From: Papio anubis
Taxonomy: Eukaryota; Chordata; Mammalia; Primates; Cercopithecidae
DNA: 64,000 bases
Assembly: GCF_008728515.1 (NCBI RefSeq)
Contig: NC_044977.1
Coordinates: 3,619,501-3,683,500, forward strand
Direction of reading: 5' to 3'
Shown here: positions 45,911 through 57,245 of the stretch, piece after piece
Position numbering within the stretch: position 1 is the first letter of the stretch
How the letters are laid out: each line of letters opens with the position of its first letter
Made by a program: the position numbers and the translations under genes
Notes under the pieces: generated by a model
What the model was told of the DNA's origin: nothing
Seen by the model: only the letters and a program-made list of their open reading frames with translations
Database searches by the model: none

Positions 45911-45954
<44 letters not shown>
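45911..45954 (+). repeat. (GATA)n microsatellite, about 11 units
   Basis: An uninterrupted GATA run inside the L1M, which has lost part of its ORF2 sequence at this spot. It is a good candidate for length polymorphism. Confidence 0.98.
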
Positions 45955-45955
<1 letters not shown>

Positions 45956-47276
45956 GAAACTAAGACTAATTAAAACATTCTTGCAAAGAACAAAGTTGGA
46001 AGACACATTATCCATTGTCAAAGCTTACCTCCAAAGCAACGGTAATCAAGACAGTGTGATTCTGACATAGGCTAGATAGATTAGTGAATAAAATTGAGAG
46101 CCCAGAAACAAACCTATGTGTGTATGTTCAACTGATTTTCAACAAGGGTGCCAAAACTTTTCAATGGGGAAATAATAATCTTTTCAACAAATGGTTCAGG
46201 GGCAACTGGATATCCACATGCAAAAACTGGGCTCTTATTTCACATCTTGTACAAAAATTACCTCAAAATAAATCAAATGTAAGAATGAAAACTATAAAAT
46301 TCTTAGAGAAAACAAACAGGTGAATCTATGTGACCTTGGCTTTTACCATAGATTCCTAGATATGACACCAAATGCATGAGCAACGATAGAAAAAACAGAT
46401 AAACCGGACTTCATCAAAACTAACCTTTCAAAGACACTATTGAGAAAGTGAAAACACAACCCACAGAATGGGAGAAAATATTTTAAAATGATATCTCTGA
46501 TAAAGGATCTGTGTTTAGAATACATAACTAACAAAACAGAATAATAAAGAGATACATAGTCCAATTAATAAATGGACAAAGGATCTGAACAGATATGTCT
46601 CCAGAGAGGATATATACAAATGGCCAATCTTTTTATATACATAAAAAAGATGCTTAACATCATTGGTGATCAAGCAAATGCAAAGCAAAACTACAATAAG
46701 ATAGCAATTCACATGCACTAGGATGGCTCTAATGCAAAATACAGACTATAGCATGTGTTGGTGAAGATATGGAGAAGTTTGATCCTCACACATTGCTAGT
46801 TGGATTGTAATATGATACAGTCACTTTGTCAGTTCCTCAAGAAGCTTAACGTAGTGTTATCATTTTGATCCAGCTAAAAGAATTCCACTGCTAAGAGAAA
46901 TGAAAACATGTCCATATAAAAACTGTACACAAATGTTCAATATAGCTATATTCATAATAGAGAAAATGTAGAAACTACAATCCAAATGTCCATCAACTGA
47001 TGAGTGGATAAATAAAATGTGGTATATCTATACAATGGAACGTTACTTGGCTAACAAAGGAACAAAGTATGGATACATGCTACAACTTGTATGAACCTTG
47101 AAAACATCATGCTAAATTAAAGAGGCTGGTCACAAAACACCTATACATGATTACATTTCTATGAAGTGTTCAGAATTGGCAAATCTATATAGACAGAAAG
47201 TAGATTAGTGTATGTTTAGGGCTGAGGGGATTGGAGAGTAGAAGGGCAGTAGCTAAAATTATAGGAATTCTTTCCT

Positions 47277-47432
47277 TTTTTTAATGGATGGGGTCTTGCT
47301 ATATTGCCCCGGCTAGAGTGTAATGGCTATTCATAGGCACCATCACAGTGTACTACAGCCCCTAACTCCTGGCCTCAATTGATCCTCCCACCTCAGTTTC
47401 CGAAGTAGCTGTTATGCACTGCTGCACCCAGG
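47277..47432 (-). mobile_element. Alu-related monomer (FAM/FRAM-like), antisense, in L1M
   Basis: tggggtcttgctatattgcc, tggctattcataggcaccat and aactcctggcctcaattgat form a single arm that keeps a 7SL-like ctattcataggc segment lost in most Alu left arms. It splits the 3' UTR of the L1M. Confidence 0.8.
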
Positions 47433-47572
47433 GGGATTTCTTTTTGAAGTGTGGAAAATGTTTTAAAATTGATTACAGTGAAGTTTTCAAATGAGTATGA
47501 GTATATTAAAACCATCGAATTATATACTTCTAATTGGTGAATTGCACGGTGTATGAATTACATATCAAAAAA

Positions 47573-48704
47573 GCTAATATAAATGAGATCTGACACCTTA
47601 ACAAGGCATATACAAATTATGACTAAATAAAAAATTTGGCTTTACAGTTTTATATTGCTTCATGCACTTCAAACATATTATCTGATTTGATCAGAGACAA
47701 CCATGAGCAAAATAAACTAGTTAAAGTGCATAAAGTAGTTTAGGCAGCTGCCATTGATAGCTCAACTTCATGCTGAAATTTATTTTAAAAGATCAATGAT
47801 ATAAATTGTTATTCTTTTAAATGTCAAACGCTCAGATTTAACTTGCCTATATATTGTTGACAATAATTAAGTAGCCCACGGGTTTCTGGCTATGTTCCTC
47901 AGATTAGCAAAGTCGTTTTGTTTCTTTATTTTTAAATAATGGTGAACAAAAAAACAAAAAAGATACTTTATTTTTACAAAATCTATTTTTTAGTTTATGT
48001 TCCTAATTATTTTATGATAACACTTCTCATAGTTCTTTGCCTATGAAATTTTAGTGATTAGTGTTCATTTCATCCCTGTTCAATTAAACTGAATAGGATG
48101 GCTATTTGTTGTTACAAGTTTTGCCTTTTTTTTTGTTTTTAATGAAAGAAAAAGCAATATAAAAGCTGACTATCCAGTGACTATTCCTTATGAAAAGATC
48201 TGATTTTCTTTTTCTTTTTAAAGAACCAACTTCTGGGAAATCAAAAGGAGGGCACGGTGTGTCCTTAACACACATGTCTGTACGAGTTCCCATGGCTGGG
48301 AAGATGATTTAAAGTGCAGTATGTGCAACCTGTTTTTCCAGCAATTACAAATCAAGACATATGTCTTTGCAATAAAAAGAAGCTAACTGCCATTCTAAGC
48401 ATTCCTCTGGCCTTGCTGACTTAATTCGATTACACAAATATCCCAACAAAGGTAATTTTGAAGAGAACATCCTGATGCTAGATACTCCTTTTGCTAAGTT
48501 TCTTTCTTTTGAATGGCAGGAATACTCACCAGAAATTGAAGTATCTGATCAAACTTAGATCTTAGGCCTCCGTAATACTCTAATACTCTAATCTTGCTGG
48601 AAAGTCATGGAGGAAGAAGAAACAAATTTCTAAACAATATCTTGGCAAATATATTTGGCTTTTCTGTTCTCCCACTTTTACTTACTATTCCTTTTTTTTT
48701 TCTT
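47573..48704. other. AT-rich unique sequence, no feature seen
   Basis: No repeat or gene is recognised. The frame at 48102-48293 has no family resemblance. Confidence 0.5.
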
Positions 48705-49190
48705 TTTAACTTTTTATTTGAAAAGGCATATAGACTCACAGGAAAAGTATGTGGACTCACAAGAGGTTACAAAAATAACCAAGAGGTCCCAGGTATCCAT
48801 CGCTCAGCTTCCCCATTGGTAATGTCTTACACAACTCTAATGCATTATGAAAACCAGGAAAATGATATTGGTGCAATACAGTCAAATGGACTACAGGCGT
48901 TAATCAGATTTCAGAAGCTTTTGCATGCACTCAGTTACACTAGTGCATGTGTGTATAATTCTATGAAATGTAATCACATGTATAGCTTCATGTAATCACC
49001 ATCATAGTCAAGATACAGAAGTGCTCTGTCACTATGAAGGAACTTCCTTGTGCCTTCCCCTTTCTAGTCACACTCTGTTCCCTCCACCCAGCAGTCTTCT
49101 TTCACCTCTGAAAGCCAGTGATCTGTTCTTCTACTGTATAATTTTGTCATTTTAAGAAGTTATATAGATGGAATCCAACATGTTATATGG
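48705..49190 (-). mobile_element. L1M 3' UTR fragment, antisense
   Basis: taactttttatttgaaaagg, attggtaatgtcttacacaa, ttctatgaaatgtaatcaca, accatcatagtcaagataca and ataattttgtcattttaaga follow the antisense L1M 3' UTR. The 133-codon frame at 48594-48995 is within it. Confidence 0.88.
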
Positions 49191-49588
49191 ATAGAATATA
49201 TATGGGCAAGACGGCCGAATGAGATTACTTACTATTGTTTACATTAACTAAAAATGATTTGTAGATGTCTATTGCTTACAAATGTGACAGATTAATTTCA
49301 TATATATACACCTTCAAAAATCTCAACACAGAATATAACTGTGGCACATATTAAAGGGAAGTGGAACTACTTTTAAATTTGTGACTCTATTCATATTGTA
49401 CTGATTATAAAGAGGTAAGAATCCATATCAACTTTTAAAAATTGTAGTCTTATAACACCAACTCTTTAGTTAATGGACAACTTATTACTGACAAACTATT
49501 TTCTTAACTGTCTATCCATAATCTAAAAGTGAAAGACCATAGTAAAAGCACAGTGAGATAATATTTTTTTATGTCCAGACTGCAGTAT
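49191..49588. other. AT-rich sequence, no feature seen
   Basis: No repeat or gene is recognised. Confidence 0.5.
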
Positions 49589-49740
49589 TCATTCATTTAT
49601 TCAATCTCCAAATGTTTAGTTAGTGACTATTAGATATGATGTACTGTCCTGAGCTGTTGAGACGAGTTATTAAGAATTTAATGGGAGAGACGGACAAATT
49701 GCTCTTATATGGGAAATGCTATAATAGATACATGATTAAG
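49589..49740 (-). mobile_element. L2 LINE 3' end, antisense
   Basis: attcattcatttattcaatc, tgtactgtcctgagctgttg and atgggagagacggacaaatt follow the antisense L2 3' end. Confidence 0.7.
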
Positions 49741-49820
49741 GTGTAAATAAAGAGGAAAAAATCATTCTGATTGAATCAGAAAGAATTAACTTCAAAAAAA
49801 GAATACACAAACAAACATAA

Positions 49821-49838
49821 ACACACACACACACACAC
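49821..49838 (+). repeat. (CA)n microsatellite
   Basis: About nine CA units in a wider A/C-rich stretch (49800-49860). Confidence 0.95.
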
Positions 49839-50059
49839 GCACAGAAGCACACATGTACACAAAAATAATTTCCAGCGAGGGAAACAAAACTTGGAGTAGT
49901 CATGAGAGTACCTGCTATATTATAAAAAGATGAGATGTTCAGTATGCTTGTATGCAATGGTTTTTATTTGTTCAATCCCTCTTTCCAAGTGTGTGGACAT
50001 GGAGGTGCTGGGAGCAAACTCGGACGGCCCTTTTTTACCCAGCTAAATAATGTTGATTT

Positions 50060-50452
50060 GTTCTATAGTCAATAGGAAATTAATAGAAGTTTTAATCAGA
50101 GGGCTATGGTGGTGGTGTGGAGGATGCACAAGAAGCTAGTTTCTGAAGGAATGGATAAGAAGTTATTGCAGGCTGGACGTGTTGGCTCACACCTGTAATC
50201 CCAGCACTTTGGGAGGCCAAGGTGGGCAGATTGCATGGGGCCGGGAGTTTGAGACCAGCCTGGCCAACATGGCGAAATCCTGTTTCTACTAAAAATACAA
50301 AAATTAGTTGGGCATGGTGATGGGTGCCTGTAATCTCAGCTACTCAGGAGGCTGAGGCAGGAGAATCACTTGAACATGGGAGGTGGAGCTTGCAGTCAGC
50401 CAAGATCCCGCCATTGCATTCCAGCCTGCGCAACAGAGCAAGACTCCGTCTC

Positions 50453-50484
<32 letters not shown>

Positions 50485-50512
50485 ATTGCAATAGTTCAGG
50501 AAGGGCACTATG
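50060..50512 (-). mobile_element. L2 LINE fossil, antisense, split by an Alu
   Basis: aagttttaatcagagggcta and gtggaggatgcacaagaagc before the Alu, and attgcaatagttcaggaagg after it, are adjacent parts of antisense L2. Confidence 0.6.
50171..50480 (+). mobile_element. Alu SINE (AluS-like), sense, full length
   Basis: ggctggacgtgttggctcac through caacagagcaagactccgtc to a long A-run. The 10-bp duplications agttattgca at 50161-50170 and 50481-50490 bracket it. Confidence 0.98.
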
Positions 50513-50590
50513 CAACTACTGTTGCTGCTGCCATATCTAATACTATCACTGAAACTGCTACTACTTCTACAACTACTGTAACAACTGGCC
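50513..50590 (+). repeat. Impure ACT/CTG triplet tract
   Basis: actactgttgctgctgcc and tgctactacttctacaacta form a loosely three-base periodic stretch. Read in frame it gives a threonine/alanine-rich run in the 228-codon frame at 50383-51069. Confidence 0.75.
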
Positions 50591-50695
50591 AGTTGATTGA
50601 GGACTTGACAAGGACCAAGAACTCTTTTAAACTTGTCTCATCTACAGTCGAACTTAACCCTCACCACAACCCTATGTGGCAAGGAGAACGAGAAG
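50591..50695 (-). mobile_element. MIR SINE fossil, antisense
   Basis: aagaactcttttaaacttgt and accctcaccacaaccctatg with a following gtggcaagga are the antisense MIR core. Confidence 0.55.
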
Positions 50696-51304
50696 AAACA
50701 CAACTTACTTTCTTCACTATTTTCTACCTCCTGTACTTGGCACTTGATTTCATCAGAATGTCTAGGCCTTTGCCTCCATCATCTTATCTCAATCAACTTC
50801 CTCCTGATTCTTCTGCTTCTCTGCCTTCTAAAGGCCTAATTTACCATGCCAACTGCTCTCATATCGGTATCCTTGATTACTTTGTACCCCTGTCATTCCG
50901 CTGGAACTGCCTAGCAGAATTCCAACCCTGTGTCAGGGCTGTAGTCCACATTTTTCGCTCTGCAAGTATCCAGCTGAGCACCTCTGGATTATATCACTCC
51001 AATATGTTGAGTGGCACGATAACAATCCAAGCAGAGCAGGGCTCTCAGCACCACTGGCCAACCTTTTAGAGATCTGTCATGAGCTCTGCCTCTTATTTCC
51101 TCCTGGGTCTATTATGACACATTTGCCACAATCTACAAGTCACATACTCCAACAAGTAAGACACCTTTGCAACAGAGTGGAATTACTAAATTTAGTCATC
51201 TTCCTCCTCTACGTAAAGCTTTTAATAATAGAAAAAATAATATGTCAAGTCTTGAGATGTAGATTTGGGGGTCATTAGCATATAAATCTTAGAAACCATG
51301 CAAG
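50696..51304. other. Unassigned sequence, C+T-rich on the plus strand
   Basis: I do not recognise it. It carries most of the unique part of the 228-codon frame that begins in the Alu at 50383 and ends at 51069. There is no known domain, and the frame start lies in the Alu. An old LINE or LTR fossil is the more likely explanation. Confidence 0.4.
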
Positions 51305-51638
51305 TGGGCACAGCGTGGTGACTCATGCCTGCAATCCCAGCACTTTGGGAGGCCAAGGCGTGTGGATCACGAGGTCAGGAGTTCAAGACTAGCCTGGCCA
51401 AGATGGTGAAACCCCATCTCTACTAAAAATACAAAAATTAGCTGGGCATGGTGGCGGGTGCCTGTAATCCCAGCTACTCAGGAGGCTGAGGCAGGAGAAT
51501 TGCTGGAAGCCAGGAGGCAGAGATTGCAGTGAGCCGAGATCACACCACTGCATTCCAGCCTAGGTAACAGAGCAAGACTTGGTCTCAAAAAAAAAAAAAA
51601 AAACAACAACGACAACAAAAAAAAACAAAAACAAAAAA
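51305..51638 (+). mobile_element. Alu SINE (AluS-like), sense, full length
   Basis: gggcacagcgtggtgactca through gtaacagagcaagacttggt to an A-rich CAA tail. catgcaa before it (about 51298) and after it (about 51639) is the likely target-site duplication. Confidence 0.96.
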
Positions 51639-51694
51639 CATGCAAATGAATAAAATCATTGCTTTATTTTTAAAAAATACTACTAATTATCAGA

Positions 51695-52412
51695 GGTTAA
51701 ATTGTATTTTTGGTAATAATGCAGCTATAATAAGTTCATATTTATGGGGCACAGCATGATACTTGGATGTATACATTGTAGAATGACCAAATCAGGGCAA
51801 GTAACATTCCGTCACCCTAACCATGTGTCATTTCTTTATTATCAGAATATTCAAAAACCTCTCTTCTAGCTATCTGGAAATATACATTATTGTTAACTCT
51901 ACTTATCTTACTATGCAATAGAAAACCAGAACATATTTCTATTATCTAACTGTAGCTTTGTACCTGTTGACCAATCTGTCACTATTCCTCCCTCCTCCCT
52001 CCTTTCCCCATCCTCCGGTAACCACTGTTCTACTCTCGAATTCTGTGAGAACAACATTTACATTCCATATATTTGTAAATGGTGCCCTATTTGTCTTTCT
52101 GTGCCTAGCTTATTTCACCGAACATAATGCCCTCCAGGTTCATCCATGTCACTGCAAATTACAGGATTTTATTATTTTTATGACTCAGTGGTATTCCACT
52201 ATGTATATATACATCACATTTTCTTTAGCCATTCACCCATTAATGGACATTTAGGTTGATTCTGCATCTTGGGTATGGTGAAGAGAGCTACAGTAAAGAC
52301 AGGAGTGCAGAAATATCTTCAACATACTGATTTTATTTCCTTTTTGGATATAGACCTAGTAGTAGAATTGCTGGATCATACAGTATTTCTGTTTATAATT
52401 TTTTGAGAAAAG
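51695..52412 (-). mobile_element. L1MA-type 3' UTR and ORF2 end, antisense
   Basis: aatgaccaaatcagggcaag, aacctctcttctagctatct, tattgttaactctacttatc, ctccggtaaccactgttcta and ccattcacccattaatggac are antisense L1MA in order. Confidence 0.94.
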
Positions 52413-52487
52413 TAGTTCATTTTTATGCTTAAAAACTCAAAAATGTAGCTTTTATTCCATATGCTATTCTAAATTATTAACATTTTT

Positions 52488-52790
52488 GGCTGGGCACGGT
52501 GGCTCACACCTGTAATCCCAGCATTTTGGGAGTCCGAGGCAGGTGGATCACTTGAGGCCAGGAGTTCGAGACCAACCTGGCCAACATGGAAAAACTCTGT
52601 CTCTAATAAAAATGCAAAAATTGCCCAGGTGTGGTGGTGCACACCTGAAATCCCAGCTAATCAGGAGGCTGAGGCACAAGGATCATCCAAACCTGGGAGG
52701 TGGAGGTTGCAGTGGGTTAAGATACTGCCACGACCCTCCAGTCTGTCTGCCAGAGTGAGACTCTGTTTAAACAAAAAATAAAAATAAAAT
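52488..52790 (+). mobile_element. Alu SINE (AluS-like), sense
   Basis: ggctgggcacggtggctcac through gtctgccagagtgagactct to an AAAAT tail. The frame at 52543-52758 is Alu-derived. Confidence 0.96.
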
Positions 52791-54464
52791 ATTAAAATTT
52801 GTATTTTAACAGAGATGACACACTGTTTATTGTTTCAGAAGAAATGCTAATCAAATCAATCTTTGACTGCAGACTTATAGTATTGTAAGGCACAATTCAT
52901 TAACAGAGTAAGTCTCAACATGTAAATCTAACACCTTTTCCAAATATATAAGATGCTTTGATTAAAATACTGACATCCCCCCATTACCATTCACTTCGTC
53001 TTTGGCATAGAGTCTTTCAACTGTAAATGTATTCTTGGGATCTAACTCTTATCAGGAAGATAAGACTCATAAGGTAACAAAATGTTGACATTTCATTGTT
53101 TTTTCCCTTTTATTTATGTCGCTGACGATACCAGTATCTGAACTTGTTTCCACTTCTGCAATCCTGACATTTGCTAGCAAATTTGCTAATGTGTAGTTTG
53201 TATTTCCATTTGTAAAGGAAATCAATGACTGAAAGACATTCGCAGGGCACTCAGGGTAGGTTCATCAGACCAGCTAGGAAACTAGAATTTCCCTGAGCTA
53301 ATAGAATTGTTCAAGTCTCCTTGAGTTGCACTATGGTTTCAAGCCATTTAGTATTTGAAATAATGTCATTGTTCTCTGTTCCTGGGAACTTAAATTCCAG
53401 TCAAAGGGAACTGATTTCTTTTGTTGCATATTGATATGAGTTGGGAAATTCAGGGACTCATGACAGTAAGTCAGCCCAATTTCTAGGATCATTACATTTA
53501 TCTTTATTTCTGCTTCCGGAGGAGTTTGTCTTCATAACCATTCGTGTAAGGTCCCAATGCTACATAGAAACAGTAAGAAAAAGTACCTGAGAAATTTCCA
53601 CCTAAAAAATTATTAGAAACATGCTCTACTGCTCTCTTCTTTTCCTGACTCTAGCAAGTAGTGAGGGCACGTGCCTGAATAAGGTTTCTCTGGATTTACA
53701 AAGGCAGTGACAACCACCTTTGAGAGCCCACCCTGTCTGTAAGTTAAGAGGCTTCTCTACATATTTAAGGGGCAAAAACCTGTTAGACGTCCATCCCATG
53801 AGCAATTGCAGTCTGTGTTTCATGTCAGAGAGTTAATGGAAATGCCTCAGGTAGTCAGCTAAAAAGCAAATCATTATGTCAATTAAAAACATTAATTGGA
53901 GTAATTACAAGGAGGTCATGGTTTATATAGAATTTAGTTATAATTCCTACAATTATCCTCGGTTACACAAGAAAAAAATAATGATGCTGTTTATCTGAAG
54001 TATTTACCTAACTGAAAACTGCAACTGCAGAAAGGGTACATATACATGTGTAAATTGAAGTGGATCTACCACAAGTCTGGTTGTAAGTTAATGAATTTCC
54101 CTGAGGACAAGGTGGTTTGGAGAGAACATAAGACTTCTAAAACACCACATATTGCCAAATTGGATTCCTTAATTTTGACTTTGTTTTATGTGAGTCTCAT
54201 TTAAGTTTAATTGCTAACCTCTAGCACTAACCTTCCCTAGTTGTGGAGCCAGAGGTATTTCTGTGCATATAAAATTTGAAATCTGGCTCCTGACTTTCTT
54301 AAGCTTCATAAGTGGAATCTAATTTCATTTACGGATTAGTGGAAACAAGAAATAAAATATGAAATTAAAGGGGGGGATAGCATTTTTACATAACAACCTT
54401 TTGGTCTCTATTCCAAGAAAGAAATAAAAACTGGAGTTTGTCTGATGGTGTTTTTTAGGCAGAT
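52791..54464. other. Unique sequence, no feature seen
   Basis: It contains a perfect 14-bp palindrome tagcaaatttgcta near 53176 and a homeobox-site-like attaattggagtaattacaa near 53891. Neither supports a gene call. Confidence 0.45.
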
Positions 54465-54735
54465 TAGAATATCGGTTAAGAGCACGATTTCTGGAGCTGA
54501 CTTTCTTGGTTTGAATTCTGGCTTCCTCACTTACGCAGTTACATGACATTGGTCATGTAAACTATTCTCTTTGCTTCAATTTCTTTATCTATAAAATGAA
54601 ATTGTGAAAATAATACTATTTACCTATAGGGATGTTACAATAATTAAACATCTTAGTAACTATGAAACATTAAGAATAGTGTTTGGTATAAAATAATCAT
54701 TACAGATAGATACAGCTATTAATATTGACACAGGG
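54465..54735 (+). mobile_element. MIR SINE, sense, near full length
   Basis: atcggttaagagcacgattt, tttgaattctggcttcctca, caatttctttatctataaaa and ggatgttacaataattaaac run through the whole MIR. Confidence 0.88.
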
Positions 54736-56269
54736 AAATGCAATATGATTCAGGTTTAAGTGTTAAGTCATCAGGGATCCAAAGGAATAAGCAAAGGTCA
54801 GAGGAAAGATTTTATCTGATTCAGTCTATGTCTCCTCTTTGGATCCGGTTTAGGAAGACATTGATATCCTGAGAAACCATATCTGGTTTTCCAGCCCAGA
54901 AGCAGTTAGAAGTTAATAGTGATTTGTGATTGGGGAAGCTCTCCTTTATTTGTTGATCTCCCAGATAATACTTTCTGTTCTTGTAAATCTGCCTTGAGAT
55001 TTCAACATATGTATGGGAATCCAAGGTGTGTCTGGGTGTGCTTTAATTTTATTAAATATTTTCCCATGCTGGACGTCTGGATACATTTAACAGTACTTGT
55101 ACCTTTGAAACCTATTTGCCATTTTAATAAAAGGAAACAAACTCCAGAAATGTAAGAATTTAAACTAAGTACCTCTTTTCTCAAATTTAATCTATAATTT
55201 TAAGAGTGGAATGATACTCTTCCTACATAAGGAAAAACACAAACAATTATATGAAATGACACACTTTCACACATTTTGCTACTACAAGTCACTAATGTAC
55301 TGCACTATTGATGTATTTCACTGCCCTGAACATTTTTGGGTCATGTAACTTTAAAATTACTGCAAAGTTGGACAACATATCATGGTTTAACACCAATTGA
55401 GGGAACTTTTTCCCTATAAATATTCATCTATAAATCAATGACTGCTATTTAAAATGTATTTCTTCAGACACCAGTCACATCATGTCCTCTGTGCTACTAT
55501 AAGATTACCTCTTTATTTATCTTTGCTGCTAAGTTAATTATAAAAATGCTTGAACCAAGTGATCATTTTGCTTGCATAGTCAGTATCTTAAACTAGATTA
55601 ATTTTCTAGCAATATTTAATGGAAACTAAATCACACATGAACATGTTATAACGATATAATGATGAAACAGCAAATGTATCAGTCAATTAACTCCTTGATA
55701 AACATCACAAACATACCTTGCTCTTATAATTTATAAAGTGAAAAAAAAAGTCCTTCTGCTTTCTTTCTGTCAGCATTTAAAACTGGCTAAATTCTGGACA
55801 ATAAACATTATTAAATACATTTTCCATACATGGTCAAAATAATCTTAAAAGGCTGCTTAATGCAATTACTGACAGAACTTTCAAACAAAGAGACACCATA
55901 CTTGATATCATATGTTGTCTATATATAATTGCTTCTAAAAACATTTCTTGTCAACTGAATTGGTGGTTGATGTTGATCTTGTTTCAAGGGTTCTAATAAT
56001 CGAGTCATCATGATAGGTTACATTTTCTGTTTCATTCTAAATGCCAGATTTGACTTACTCTGTGTCTAATCTATCTGGTAAACTATGAAACCAATTATGG
56101 AAGCCTCAGTCACTCAGCATACCTCTAGAAGCTGTCCATTTTATTAATCTGAGCATCTCTGGGATTATAAAATATCCTAAGAAAAGAATTGAAAGCAATC
56201 ATAAGTATCAAAATAATAGATTTCTGATTAATAGGCACCAGGATGCCAGAAATACAGATACCAAGCATA
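54736..56269. other. AT-rich unique sequence, no feature seen
   Basis: Opposing short frames at 54821-55184 show no family resemblance. Confidence 0.5.
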
Positions 56270-56480
56270 AGATAAAATACTTCAAGAGGTCAAAAAGGCA
56301 ACGGGAGTGCTAGACTTCAGAGTAAGTGGACTGAGGCCCTGTTGGGAGAATATCTGGAGTTGGTGATACTTGAGCTAAATTTGAAGGAAGAAGAAAACTT
56401 CCATCACCAGATAAAAGAAGAAAGATAATTGCAGGCAGAGGAAATTGTGGAATACACATTGGACTATTTCTGGCAGTGGT
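56270..56480 (-). mobile_element. L2-like LINE fossil, antisense
   Basis: tggtgatacttgagctaaat, tttgaaggaagaagaaaact and aattgcaggcagaggaaatt follow the antisense L2 3' region. Confidence 0.55.
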
Positions 56481-56999
56481 ACTCAAGACAATAGCATGAG
56501 CGATTATAGTGTATGTTCTGTGCAAATGTTTTGGATGGAGTTCAAACATGCCTAACTTCAAACTTTAGCAAGGTTTAATTACTAGATGCTTCTAAGAAGA
56601 GTCTAGTTGTAGTCTTAATAGCATCATATTGTCTCAATGTCTTAGTGATATCAGAATGTAAATCAAATGTACATAAAATACATTTTTTAACTTTCATAAA
56701 TGGAAGTTATGAACAAATTTCAAATGATAATTTTTAAAAAGGGGAAAAGACATAAAATCAACTCTTAATTATCTGTGAATAAATTTTCTGTGTTTTTTAA
56801 GTTTTCTATTGACATTAGTTTATAAAATTATTTATGAAGAATTTTTTGGTTCTTTTAAATTTTTTCTTTGTTTTCTCCACCTTCTTTTTTAATAAAAAAT
56901 GAAAATAAAATAAATATTACAAAAATAGTACAAATTTATAGCTCATCTATATAGAGGACAGCTATAGTTTTGAATATTAATAATAACAATGACATTGAT
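56481..56999. other. AT-rich sequence, no feature seen
   Basis: No repeat or gene is recognised. Confidence 0.5.
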
Positions 57000-57245
57000 A
57001 ATGGTGATGATGATGAAATTGATAGCTCTTACCAATTATTTAGGGCTAAGTAAGTTTTGGACACTACATGAATTAATAATCACTTTGATTCTTAGAACAA
57101 CCTCATATAAGGTGGATGCTCTTATTGTCATCATTGTATTTAGGGAACCTGAAGCATAATGCCATAAGAAACTTGATTTAGGTCATGGAGGAGCTGAGAG
57201 CAAACTCACAAAGCTGGCTCCATATTCCAAAGTGTTAAGCCAGGG
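57000..57245 (-). mobile_element. MIR SINE, antisense, near full length
   Basis: acaacctcatataaggtgga, gtatttagggaacctgaagc, gaaacttgatttaggtcatg and gagagcaaactcacaaagct follow the antisense MIR. Confidence 0.75.

Larger units (their letters stand above)
45775..47572 (+). mobile_element. L1M (L1MC-like) ORF2 end and 3' UTR, sense
   Basis: In order: ttcaacccaatccctatcag, aaagaacaaagttggaagac, agcccagaaacaaacctatg, ctggatatccacatgcaaaa, acagaatgggagaaaatatt, aatgtccatcaactgatgag, ccttgaaaacatcatgctaa and atagacagaaagtagattag. It ends near gaattacatatcaaaa. It is broken by stops, a GATA tract and an Alu monomer, so the frames at 46084-46718 are debris. Confidence 0.93.

Noticed and set aside
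48594..48995. 133-codon frame on the plus strand
   Set aside because: Most of it lies in the antisense 3' UTR of an L1M fossil.
53176..53189. Perfect 14-bp palindrome tagcaaatttgcta
   Set aside because: Short AT-rich palindromes are expected by chance in this composition, and nothing around it adds meaning.
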